Shown piece after piece: positions 15,503 through 24,021 of a DNA stretch of 64,000 nucleotides. Origin of the DNA: an uncultured Salinimicrobium sp. (lineage in GTDB: Bacteria; Bacteroidota; Bacteroidia; Flavobacteriales; Flavobacteriaceae); NCBI GenBank assembly GCA_946887075.1, contig CAMPKA010000009.1, positions 46,927 to 110,926 of the forward strand, given 5' to 3'. Numbering within the stretch: position 1 is the stretch's first letter; every line of letters starts with the position of its first letter. Under the pieces are notes generated by a model. It worked only from the letters and a program-made list of their open reading frames with translations, made no database searches and was not told the DNA's origin. The translations under genes were made by a program, and so were the position numbers.

Positions 15503-16699
15503 TCAATGTTCATGGCCACCCTCTCCTTTGTTCATCTGGGCCATAAGGTAATAGGCATTGTTATGGGCAAATTCCGTATCCGGTTCTGGTGAGGACAGGA
15601 ATTTTACCGCAGTCCAGCCGTCGGAGCTCGCTCCAGGACGAATTTCTATCGGTTTGAAACTCCAGCTCTCCCCTTCCCGCTCAGCCGAAAAGACGAAATA
15701 CTGATCACCTTCCCTGGCGATCGCACTTTCCGGCAAGGCGCTAGTCCTGGTGCTATCGGTAAGAATACGGCCCCTGACATACATCCCCGGGATCAGATCC
15801 TCAGGCTTTTGCTTTAATTCCGCGTGTACCTTGACCGCCTTGGGGTCTTCCCGAAACATTTTCCCAACCGAAAGCACCTCTGCCTTGATATCCTTCCCTG
15901 GAAGCGCTTCTACGGTGAGATGAACCTCCTGCCCTTCCTGAACCTGAGACACATCACCCTCAAAGACCAAGAGATCTGCATGAATATGATGGGTGTTGAC
16001 AATTTCGAACAAAGTGGTCTGAGCCTGAACATATTGCCCTGTTTTAACATGTACCTCCTGCACTGCCCCTGAAATCGGAGATACCACCGGAATCTGTCGG
16101 TAGAATTCTCCCTGAAGGATCCTGTCGGGATTGAGATGCAGCAAATTTAGCTGTGACCGAAGCCCCTCTACCCTTCCCCTTGCGATTTGAAGGGCTGCCT
16201 CTGCCCTTTCGAAGGTTTCCCCGGATCCGACCCCGGCATCGTAAAGGGTCTTCTGTCGCTTGTATTCCTTTTCCTGCAGTACAAGTTCATTATAGGCGTT
16301 GAGAAATTCGGTCTGAACTTTTACCAGATCGGGATGGGTAAGGTAGGCCAAGGTTTCTCCCTTGCGGACCTGCTCTCCCTCAATGACCATGATCCGGGAG
16401 ATATTAGCTCCCATGACGGCAGTAACTGCAGCTTCATTCTGAGGGGGCACCTCCAGCTTTCCATTAGCCTGCACAAAAGAGGCCAGATTCTTTTCCTGGA
16501 GTTTCTCAACCTCCATGCCGAGGGCATCAAACTGCTGCTGGGTCAGCATGGCTTCGGTACCCTCGGCATGTGCTTCTTCCTCTCCGTGGTGACCAGGATC
16601 AGCATGTTCGGAATTCCGGGGGTCGTCTTTACAGGAAAAAAGTGCCAATGAAAGGGCCCAGATCAGAATCCCCTGGTTATGTTTAAATATCATTTTCAT
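15503..16699 (-). CDS. Heavy-metal RND efflux adaptor (CusB/CzcB-like lipoprotein)
   Basis: A 398-residue membrane-fusion protein linking the inner-membrane pump to the outer-membrane channel. The N-terminus is a lipoprotein signal ending LALFSCKDD. It is followed by a His/Glu-rich stretch (HGEEEAHAEG) and the C-terminus is GEGGHEH, both suited to binding metal ions such as Cu, Zn or Co. The barrel-sandwich hybrid half motifs (ISRIMVIEGEQVRKGETLAY and VVSPISGAVQEVHVKTGQYV) flank a coiled-coil hairpin at about residues 130-190. The ATG follows directly on the TAG stop of the pump gene, so both are made from one message. No separate outer-membrane channel gene is present because that domain is fused to the pump. 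Confidence 0.9.
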   Translation of the reverse strand: MKMIFKHNQGILIWALSLALFSCKDDPRNSEHADPGHHGEEEAHAEGTEAMLTQQQFDALGMEVEKLQEKNLASFVQANGKLEVPPQNEAAVTAVMGANISRIMVIEGEQVRKGETLAYLTHPDLVKVQTEFLNAYNELVLQEKEYKRQKTLYDAGVGSGETFERAEAALQIARGRVEGLRSQLNLLHLNPDRILQGEFYRQIPVVSPISGAVQEVHVKTGQYVQAQTTLFEIVNTHHIHADLLVFEGDVSQVQEGQEVHLTVEALPGKDIKAEVLSVGKMFREDPKAVKVHAELKQKPEDLIPGMYVRGRILTDSTRTSALPESAIAREGDQYFVFSAEREGESWSFKPIEIRPGASSDGWTAVKFLSSPEPDTEFAHNNAYYLMAQMNKGEGGHEH

Positions 16700-19600
16700 C
16701 TAGTTTGACTTTGAATTGAGATAATATTGAAGTTGTGTGACTGCCTCGAGATATTTTTCCAGGGCATACAGCGCATCGAGTTCTACCTCTACGACATCCT
16801 CCAGCATCCGGATAAAATTTTCGTAGGTCAATGCCCCTTCTTCAAGGGCGAGTAAAGCTCCGGTCTGCTGCTCTGCTGAGAGGGGTAGTGCCTCCTCTTT
16901 ATAAAAACGCCATGAACTCTGCCATTTCTGATACTCCTGAAGAGCCTGCAGAAAATCAATCCGGAATTTAGCCTGATCCAATTCTGCGGATTTGCTCTGG
17001 ATTTCAGCCTCGAAATCCGCAGCCTGGCTTCTTCCATAGGATCCAGGGTCAAGAAAAGGAATACTTATCCCGATCTGATAGCTGTAAAATCCCTGTTGTC
17101 CATGAACCTCCTGTAATCCACCCTGGAGACTCAGGTCAGGCAATAATTGTGCTTTGGTGGCTTTTTGCTCCGCCTGAGCCACCTGGACCTGCTGACGGGA
17201 GAACTGTAATAAAGGATGATTCTCGATGTCCTGGGGATTAAGAGGACCGTTTATCTGAAATTCAGAACCGAGCTCATCAGGAACAGTGTAAAACTGCACC
17301 TCCCCCAGCCAAAGGTTTAATTTTTCAAGCGCGCTCCGATAATCATGCTGTGCCTGCAATTGCTCAAGATGGATTTGAGCCAGCTTGTTCCTGGCCGAGA
17401 GCCATTGCAGTCTGGAAATGGATTCTACCTCATATCTTAAGGACATAGCGCTCTCAAAACTTTGATATATGCCGTGTAGCCGTGTCAAAGTTTTGTACTG
17501 CTGCTTGGTAACAAATGCTTTCGTCCAGGCCTGTTTTACCTCCGTGACAACCTGGAGCTGGGAAAGTGCCAGAGCTTTCTGGGCCAGGGTTACCCGATGC
17601 CTCTGAACCCGAAGTTTAGGAGCAATCTCAAACAGGTCGATGTCCTGCTGACGGATACCGATGGTGGTGTAGATCCCGGTATTACTGTCGATTTCCTCTC
17701 CGCCCGTATAAACCTCGGAAACCCCGAAATCCCAGGCGGTTTTCTTTAAAGCTTCCTGTTGACGGATCTCGAGTTCCTTCATCTGGAGCAATGGATAATA
17801 TTCCAGGGCCAGGTCGATAGCCTGGTCTAAGGATACCGAAGGAAGCGTATCCTGAACCGCAATCTGCTGGAGGCCTTGCGGTAGCGAAGGAACAATTGTA
17901 TCCTGGGCTTTTGCTATGGCAGGAGATATCATCACAAAGATGATAAGCACGCCAGCCACCACTCTTTTATTCCCCCTAAGAGTCATTTGCCCCGGTTGCT
18001 GCACCCATTTATACAGAATTGGAAGCACAAACAGGGTCAGCAGCGTGGAAGTGATCATTCCTCCAATAACCACGGTTGCCAAAGGCCTTTGAACCTCAGC
18101 TCCGGCGGAGATCGAAACAGCCATGGGAAGAAATCCCAAAACATCGGTAAGAGCAGTCAATAGAATTGGCCGGATTCTCCTTCGCGTTCCCTTCAGGATC
18201 CTCGTTTTAAGATCTTTCACACCTTCTGCCTCCAATTCATTCAGGCCGCTGATCAGGACAAGCCCGTTGAGAACAGCAACACCGAACAACACGATGAATC
18301 CGACTCCCGCAGATATACTAAAGGGCATGTCCCGCAGCCAGAGGGCCATAATTCCACCGATTGCTGCAAGAGGAATAGCAACGTAGATCATACTGGTCTG
18401 TCTAAAAGATTTCAGCGCGAAATAGATCAGGATAAAAATAAGGAAAAGGGCTATCGGAACAACCACCTGAAGGCGTTTGCTCGCCCGCTCGAAATTCTCA
18501 AAGGCTCCTCCATAGCGTATATAATATCCCGCAGGCAGATCGAGCTGGGCATCCAGCCGTTCCTGGATATCCTCCACTACAGATTTGACATCCCTGTCCC
18601 TGATATTGATCCCGACATAGGTCCTGCGATTCGTATTGTCCCTGCTGATCTGCATCGGCCCGGACTGATAGTTGATGTCCGCTATTTCCCGGAGCGGGAT
18701 CTGAGATCCGTTTGGCAGGTTCACATAAAGGTTTCTAAGGTTATCAATGTTTTTGCGGTAGCCTTCTGCCAGCCTGACTACCAGGTCAAAACGCCTTTCA
18801 CCCTGGAATACGGTTCCTGCCTTTCCTCCGGCGAAGGCCGTTTGAACCAGCGTATTGAGTTCCTCGATATTCAGCCCGTACTGAGCAAGCTTTTCCCTGT
18901 TGTAGTCGATAGTGATCTGAGGCAGCCCTGTGGTGGCTTCCACTTTCATATCTGCCACTCCCTCGATTCCGGAGATAATGTTTCCCATCTCCCGGGCTTT
19001 GGCTGCCAATACCTCGAGATCCTCCCCATATAACTTAACGGCAATATCCTCCCGCACCCCTGAGATCAGTTCATTGAATCTCATCTCGACAGGTTGGGTA
19101 AACTCGTAACTCACCCCCGGGACCAGATTCAAAGTGGCTTTGATCTTTTCGATCAATTCATCCTTGGTTTCTGCAGAAACCCACTCATCCTTGTCCTTCA
19201 GGATGATAAAGCTATCGCCTATGTCCATGGGCATGGGATCTGTGGGGACATCAGAGACACCGAAACGGCTGATCACCTGTTTTATCTCCGGAAATTCTGC
19301 CAGAAGAAGCTTTTCGATCCTTGTCGAAGTTTCCACCCCTTCGGCCAGGGAGCTTCCCGGTTTCATAATGATGTGAAAAGCGATATCCCCTTCATCGAGC
19401 TGAGGAATGAACTCGCCACCCATCCGGCTGAATAACCAACCGCAGAGGAGGAATACAGCTACTGCGATTCCAACTACCAGCTTTCCCCTTCCCAGGGCCC
19501 GAACCAGGAGATATTCATACTTTTTCTCCAGCCAGACTACTGCCTTGTCTCCCCAGGAAGGTTTGTCCGAAGTTCTGCCTTTCAGAAACAGCGAAGAGGC

Positions 19601-21094
19601 CACAGGTACATAAGTCAGACATAGTATCATGGCGCCTAGCATCGCGAAGATAAAAGTGAGAGCCATGGGTTTGAACATCTTTCCCTCTACCCCTTCCAGG
19701 GCAAGGATAGGAAGGAACACTATAAGAATGATCAATTGTCCAAAAAAGGCGGAATTCATCATTTTTTTAGCCGAATCAGCAGTCAGGACATCTTTTTCCC
19801 GCCGATCGATCCGCTGCCCTCTGGTCACCTTCTGGTGAATCATAAAAACGGTGCTTTCCACTATAATAACTGCCCCATCCACGATAATTCCGAAGTCGAT
19901 GGCTCCCAGGCTCATCAGATTTGCCCAGACATCGAAGATGTGCATCATTACAAAGGCAAACAGAAGTGACAACGGAATGGTCGAGGCAACTATTAGACCC
20001 CCCCTCCAGTTCCCAAGGAAGATCACCAGAACAAAGATTACGATCAGACCTCCTATCATCAAATTTTCAGCAATAGTTCCGGTTGTATCCGCTATAAGTT
20101 CACTTCGATCTATGAACGGCTCAATACTGACTCCTTCTGGGAGGGATTTTTGGATTTGAGCAATCCTTTCCTTGACGTTATCGATCACCTCATTGGAATT
20201 TGCTCCTTTCAGCATCATGATCATTCCGCCGACTGCCTCCCCCTCACCATTTTTGGTAAGTGCACCATAGCGAACAGCACTTCCGATCTTCACCTCCGCT
20301 ACATCCTCAATGGTCACCGGTACACCAGCAGAATTTTTTACCACGATCTTTTCAATATCCTCAATGCTTCTGGCAAGTCCCTCTCCCCTGATAAAATTTG
20401 CCTGGTGATTTCTTTCGATGTATGCGCCTCCGGCATTCTGGTTGTTTTCCTCCAGGGCTGTAAAGATCTCAGCCATACTGATATCCATAGCCCTCAGTTT
20501 ATTGGGATCCACAGCCACCTCGAACTGCTTGATCCGTCCCCCCGAGCCATTTACTTCTACAACTCCGGGCACCATGGACATCTGGCGTTTTACGATCCAG
20601 TCCTGGATGGTCCGGAGCTCAATTGGAGTGTATTGGTCCTTGTATGCTTCTTCAACTTCCAGAGTATACTGATAAATCTCGCCCAGACCCGTAGTTATCG
20701 GACCGATAAAAGGTTGACCAAAGCCTTCGGGTATTTCTTCCTGGACTTCAGTGAGTTTTTCAGAGACCAGTTGACGGGGTAGATAGGTTCCCATGTCATC
20801 CTCGAAGACAACCGTAACCACCGAGATGCCGAATCGGGAAATAGACCTGATCTCCTTTACTCCCGGCAGATTGCTCATGGCTACCTCAACAGGATAAGTG
20901 ACGAACTGCTCGATGTCTACTGTACTCAGGTTGGGCGCCTGGGTGATGACCTGGACCTGATTATTGGTGATATCTGGCTGTGCATCCACAGGCACTTCTG
21001 TGACCGACCATAATCCGGTACCTATCAGGACCAGGGTAAAAAGTCCTACAATGAACTTATTATTGACCGAGAGATCAATGATTTTATTAAGCAT
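16700..21094 (-). CDS. CusA/CzcA-type heavy-metal RND pump fused to a TolC-like outer-membrane domain
   Basis: A 1464-residue fusion. Residues 1 to about 1035 are a complete HME-type RND pump with 12 predicted membrane helices, two large periplasmic loops and the HME signature DFGIIVDGAVIIVEST in helix 4, which carries the proton-relay acids. After helix 12 (VLPILYKWVQQ) comes a second hydrophobic segment, VVAGVLIIFVMISPAIAKAQ (about residues 1043-1063), that looks like a signal peptide with an AKA-QD cleavage site. Residues about 1085-1464 are an outer-membrane efflux (TolC/CusC) domain with long coiled coils such as SLDQAIDLALEYYPLLQMKE. One gene thus encodes inner and outer membrane parts. 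Relatives of this length are known in Bacteroidetes. Metal specificity cannot be fixed from sequence. It is preceded by the Cys-rich DUF6660-like gene and followed by the adaptor. Confidence 0.9.
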   Translation of the reverse strand: MLNKIIDLSVNNKFIVGLFTLVLIGTGLWSVTEVPVDAQPDITNNQVQVITQAPNLSTVDIEQFVTYPVEVAMSNLPGVKEIRSISRFGISVVTVVFEDDMGTYLPRQLVSEKLTEVQEEIPEGFGQPFIGPITTGLGEIYQYTLEVEEAYKDQYTPIELRTIQDWIVKRQMSMVPGVVEVNGSGGRIKQFEVAVDPNKLRAMDISMAEIFTALEENNQNAGGAYIERNHQANFIRGEGLARSIEDIEKIVVKNSAGVPVTIEDVAEVKIGSAVRYGALTKNGEGEAVGGMIMMLKGANSNEVIDNVKERIAQIQKSLPEGVSIEPFIDRSELIADTTGTIAENLMIGGLIVIFVLVIFLGNWRGGLIVASTIPLSLLFAFVMMHIFDVWANLMSLGAIDFGIIVDGAVIIVESTVFMIHQKVTRGQRIDRREKDVLTADSAKKMMNSAFFGQLIILIVFLPILALEGVEGKMFKPMALTFIFAMLGAMILCLTYVPVASSLFLKGRTSDKPSWGDKAVVWLEKKYEYLLVRALGRGKLVVGIAVAVFLLCGWLFSRMGGEFIPQLDEGDIAFHIIMKPGSSLAEGVETSTRIEKLLLAEFPEIKQVISRFGVSDVPTDPMPMDIGDSFIILKDKDEWVSAETKDELIEKIKATLNLVPGVSYEFTQPVEMRFNELISGVREDIAVKLYGEDLEVLAAKAREMGNIISGIEGVADMKVEATTGLPQITIDYNREKLAQYGLNIEELNTLVQTAFAGGKAGTVFQGERRFDLVVRLAEGYRKNIDNLRNLYVNLPNGSQIPLREIADINYQSGPMQISRDNTNRRTYVGINIRDRDVKSVVEDIQERLDAQLDLPAGYYIRYGGAFENFERASKRLQVVVPIALFLIFILIYFALKSFRQTSMIYVAIPLAAIGGIMALWLRDMPFSISAGVGFIVLFGVAVLNGLVLISGLNELEAEGVKDLKTRILKGTRRRIRPILLTALTDVLGFLPMAVSISAGAEVQRPLATVVIGGMITSTLLTLFVLPILYKWVQQPGQMTLRGNKRVVAGVLIIFVMISPAIAKAQDTIVPSLPQGLQQIAVQDTLPSVSLDQAIDLALEYYPLLQMKELEIRQQEALKKTAWDFGVSEVYTGGEEIDSNTGIYTTIGIRQQDIDLFEIAPKLRVQRHRVTLAQKALALSQLQVVTEVKQAWTKAFVTKQQYKTLTRLHGIYQSFESAMSLRYEVESISRLQWLSARNKLAQIHLEQLQAQHDYRSALEKLNLWLGEVQFYTVPDELGSEFQINGPLNPQDIENHPLLQFSRQQVQVAQAEQKATKAQLLPDLSLQGGLQEVHGQQGFYSYQIGISIPFLDPGSYGRSQAADFEAEIQSKSAELDQAKFRIDFLQALQEYQKWQSSWRFYKEEALPLSAEQQTGALLALEEGALTYENFIRMLEDVVEVELDALYALEKYLEAVTQLQYYLNSKSN

Positions 21095-21167
21095 ATGGAA
21101 ATAGAATTAATTCAGTATAATCAATGGAAACTGGTTTTCCATTGGACACAGGTATTGCTGAAACGAA

Positions 21168-21473
21168 CTAATTCCTGGGTGGCTGCAGAAAACTTATAAG
21201 CACATCCTGACCTTCCTGGTCAGAGTAGACAAAACTGCCGACGGAAGTTTCCGCATTTTCCGAACTGAATTGGTATGGGTGGTAATCGACAAAATGAAGG
21301 ACACAACATTGACAATCGCAGAAAACGGAACAGGGATCCTCCCCTTGGGAATCATCGCACTGGGTCTGGGAAACCTCATCTTGCATCCTTCCAGATGCCG
21401 GATTTATTTCCGGGCATGGCAAGAGGCTGGAAACCAGAAAAAACAGGGACAATATACCAGCTGTGAACTTCAC
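21168..21473 (-). CDS. Cys-rich exported protein, DUF6660-like
   Basis: A protein of about 101 residues. With the GTG start at 21473 it begins (M)KFTAGILSLFFLVSSLLPCP, a signal sequence; an in-frame TTG at 21497 would add eight residues and cannot be ruled out. The mature part is rich in Asp, Gln and Cys, with CSVFCDCQCCVLHFVDYH in the middle. Small proteins of this build lie directly upstream of CusA-type pumps in many Bacteroidetes, so a role in periplasmic metal binding or delivery is inferred from the Cys cluster and position. It ends 73 bases before the pump start. The gene would be overlooked if only ATG starts were considered. Confidence 0.65.
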   Translation of the reverse strand: MKFTAGILSLFFLVSSLLPCPEINPASGRMQDEVSQTQCDDSQGEDPCSVFCDCQCCVLHFVDYHPYQFSSENAETSVGSFVYSDQEGQDVLISFLQPPRN

Positions 21474-21570
21474 GGACACAAATATAGGAATTACCAAAGT
21501 TGCTGAAGGTCAAATGTCAGAAAAAATCGATTCCCCAATCCAGAAGAAACCAGGAGTAACGCTTACCCGA

Positions 21571-22878
21571 TCATTCCCTCCCCGGTAAATGGTCGTCCCA
21601 CTCCTTTACATGTGGTTCCCCGAGTTTGCCTACCGATTTTGCCACAACCATCGAAACTGCGGCATCCCCACTGACGTTAACGGTGGTTCGGCACATATCT
21701 AATGGCCTGTCTACAGCAAAAATAAGCGCCAGACCAGCTTCGGGAATTCCGGCTTGGGCAAGGACGATCACGAGCATCACCATCCCCGCCCCGGGTACAG
21801 CAGCCGAACCTATTGATGCCAAAGTCGCTGTAGCAATGATACCCGCTTGAGTGGCAAAGGAAAGATCTAGCCCAAAGGCCTGAGCAATAAATACAGCGGC
21901 AACAGCCTGGTACAGACTCGTACCGTCCATATTGATTGTCGCCCCTATTGGAAGTACAAAACTGGTCACCTCCTCGCTAACTCCGAGGTGTTCTTCCGTA
22001 CGCTCCATGGTCACTGGAAGAGTGGCCGCACTTGAACTGGTCGAAAACGCGAGGAGTTGTGCCGGAGCGATCCCGTTGATAAAGAAGGCCGGGGTACGGC
22101 CGGTATACATCCAAACCAGGACCATGTAAAAAAGGATCATCAGGATAAGGCCGGCTATTACGGTAACGGCATACATGGCAAGCGCTTGAAAAAGATCTGC
22201 GCTGGGCGCTTCCACTACAAGGGCAGCAAGAAGAGCAAACACACCGTAGGGCGCGGCCAGCATTATCAGATCGATCAGCTTCAGGATTACCTCATTTAAA
22301 CTGTCGAAGAATTCCTTCACGGGTCTGGCCGCTTTTTCCGGAATCAGGATCAGCGCGAGCCCGAAGAAGATTGCAAAGAAGATCACCTGTAGCATATTGC
22401 CATTATCGCTGGCTGCGGAGAAAATATTGCTCGGAATAAGATCCTCCAGAGCCTGCAGGGGACCCGCCTCTTTCTGCCTCTGTGCATCCGCTATTCGTGA
22501 AGACGCGTCAAGCTCATAGCTTGCCAGTAACTCATCCCGGGTATCTTCAGAGATAGCCCCGCCTGGCTCTATAACATTTACCAGGACAAGACCTATACAA
22601 ACCGCAATAACTGTGGTCATGATATACAACCCGATGGTTCGGGTACCCATCTGGGATAGCTTGGAAATATCCTTCAAATCCGATATTCCCTTGATCAAAG
22701 AAGCGAGGATCAGAGGAACTGCAATAAGTTTCAGAGCATTGATAAACATATTCCCGAAGGGGCGGATCCAGTCCTGTATGAATTCATCCCCCCAGCTGAA
22801 ATTGGTCATTACGAGAGCGAAAATCACCCCGGCTGCCATTCCCAGAAGGATCTGCCAGTGCAGTGCTAGTTTTTTCAT
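21571..22878 (-). CDS. Dicarboxylate/amino acid:cation symporter (DAACS family)
   Basis: A 435-residue inner-membrane transporter of the GltP/DctA type, importing glutamate, aspartate or C4-dicarboxylates with Na+ or H+. The serine-rich hairpin motif AFSTSSSAATLPVTMERTEE and the following TINMDGTSLYQAVAAVFIA (the NMDGT substrate/sodium site) are intact, as is the second hairpin near GAAVPGAGMVML. Eight membrane helices are expected. The chain ends in a short charged tail. Its start is 24 bases after the aroC stop on the same strand, so co-transcription is likely although the functions are unrelated. Confidence 0.9.
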   Translation of the reverse strand: MKKLALHWQILLGMAAGVIFALVMTNFSWGDEFIQDWIRPFGNMFINALKLIAVPLILASLIKGISDLKDISKLSQMGTRTIGLYIMTTVIAVCIGLVLVNVIEPGGAISEDTRDELLASYELDASSRIADAQRQKEAGPLQALEDLIPSNIFSAASDNGNMLQVIFFAIFFGLALILIPEKAARPVKEFFDSLNEVILKLIDLIMLAAPYGVFALLAALVVEAPSADLFQALAMYAVTVIAGLILMILFYMVLVWMYTGRTPAFFINGIAPAQLLAFSTSSSAATLPVTMERTEEHLGVSEEVTSFVLPIGATINMDGTSLYQAVAAVFIAQAFGLDLSFATQAGIIATATLASIGSAAVPGAGMVMLVIVLAQAGIPEAGLALIFAVDRPLDMCRTTVNVSGDAAVSMVVAKSVGKLGEPHVKEWDDHLPGRE

Positions 22879-22902
22879 GGTTGGTTTATTGCAAGATTGA
22901 AA

Positions 22903-23967
22903 TTAATTTCTGGATGTTTTGTTCAACAGGTAAAAATCCGCCAGGACCAGTGCCGCCATAGCTTCTACAATAGGAACTGCTCTTGGTACGACACATGGAT
23001 CATGTCTGCCCCTGCCTTGCATTTTGACTTCCTCTCCATTGGCATTGATGGTTTCCTGCTCCTGCATAATGGTGGCCACCGGCTTAAAGGCCACACGAAA
23101 AACGATTTCCATTCCGTTAGAAATACCGCCCTGTATCCCTCCGCTGTAATTGCTCTTGGTACTCCCATCGGTGTTAAACAAATCATTGTGGTCACTGCCT
23201 CTCATGGTAGCTCCCTCAAATCCGCTACCATATTCAAAACCCTTGACGGCATTGATGGAAAGCATCGCCTGCCCCAGGACCGCGTGAAGTTTTTGAAACA
23301 CGGGTTCCCCAAGTCCAACTGGTACTCCTTCGATCACGCATTCCACCACTCCACCTACTGTGTCTCCGTCGGAGCGGATCTTTCGGATAAAAGTTTCCAT
23401 TTCCCCTGCCAAAACCGGATCAGGACATCGTACCGGGTTTTTCTCGATCTCCCCGTATTGTTCCTTCTGGATTCTGGTATCCATTTTAATGGGTCCTACA
23501 GCAGCAGTGTATGCCGTGATTCGGATATCCTTCAGGAGCTGTTTGGCTATGGCCCCTGCTGCCACTCTACAGGCAGTTTCCCGTGCAGAAGATCTTCCTC
23601 CGCCGCGGTAATCCCTGTTTCCATACTTCTGGTCATAGGTGAAATCCGCATGAGAAGGACGGTACACATCCTTGATATGGGAATAATCCTTTGACTTCTG
23701 ATTTTCATTCTCGATGGTGAAGCCGATAGGGGTTCCTGTTGTCTTACCTTCGAAAATCCCGGAAAGAAAACGGACGGTATCCGGCTCCTTCCTCTGCGTT
23801 ACGATGGCTGATTGTCCGGGTTTTCGACGAAGCATTTCCATTTGGACTGCTTCCAGGTCTATGGCTAATCCCGCTGGGCAGCCTTCAATGATCCCTCCGA
23901 GGGCCACCCCGTGCGATTCTCCGAAGGTGGTGAGCTTAAAAAGGGTTCCGAAGGAATTTCCTGGCAT
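22903..23967 (-). CDS. aroC: Chorismate synthase
   Basis: A 354-residue enzyme for the last step of the shikimate pathway, converting EPSP to chorismate with reduced FMN. The N-terminal signature [21 protein letters not shown] and the FMN/substrate motif [21 protein letters not shown] are present, and the third motif near the C-terminus is [20 protein letters not shown]. The length is that of the family. A promoter box lies 17 bases upstream, so it heads a unit with the symporter gene. Confidence 0.96.
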   Translation of the reverse strand: MPGNSFGTLFKLTTFGESHGVALGGIIEGCPAGLAIDLEAVQMEMLRRKPGQSAIVTQRKEPDTVRFLSGIFEGKTTGTPIGFTIENENQKSKDYSHIKDVYRPSHADFTYDQKYGNRDYRGGGRSSARETACRVAAGAIAKQLLKDIRITAYTAAVGPIKMDTRIQKEQYGEIEKNPVRCPDPVLAGEMETFIRKIRSDGDTVGGVVECVIEGVPVGLGEPVFQKLHAVLGQAMLSINAVKGFEYGSGFEGATMRGSDHNDLFNTDGSTKSNYSGGIQGGISNGMEIVFRVAFKPVATIMQEQETINANGEEVKMQGRGRHDPCVVPRAVPIVEAMAALVLADFYLLNKTSRN

Positions 23968-23983
23968 TGAAAAAGATTTTGAA

Positions 23984-23991
23984 CAAATGTA
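23984..23991 (-). promoter_or_regulatory. Candidate -7 promoter element for aroC
   Basis: TACATTTG on the minus strand matches TAnnTTTG, 16 bases upstream of the ATG at 23967. Confidence 0.5.
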
Positions 23992-24021
23992 ATTTTTTAG
24001 GGCAAGAATTTAAAATGTTAT

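Noticed and set aside
20150..20782. Plus-strand open frame of 210 codons opposite the RND pump
   Set aside because: A shadow of the pump gene; no start context or domain.
22897..23694. Plus-strand open frame of 265 codons opposite aroC
   Set aside because: It lies wholly within unmistakable chorismate synthase coding sequence and has no family resemblance.
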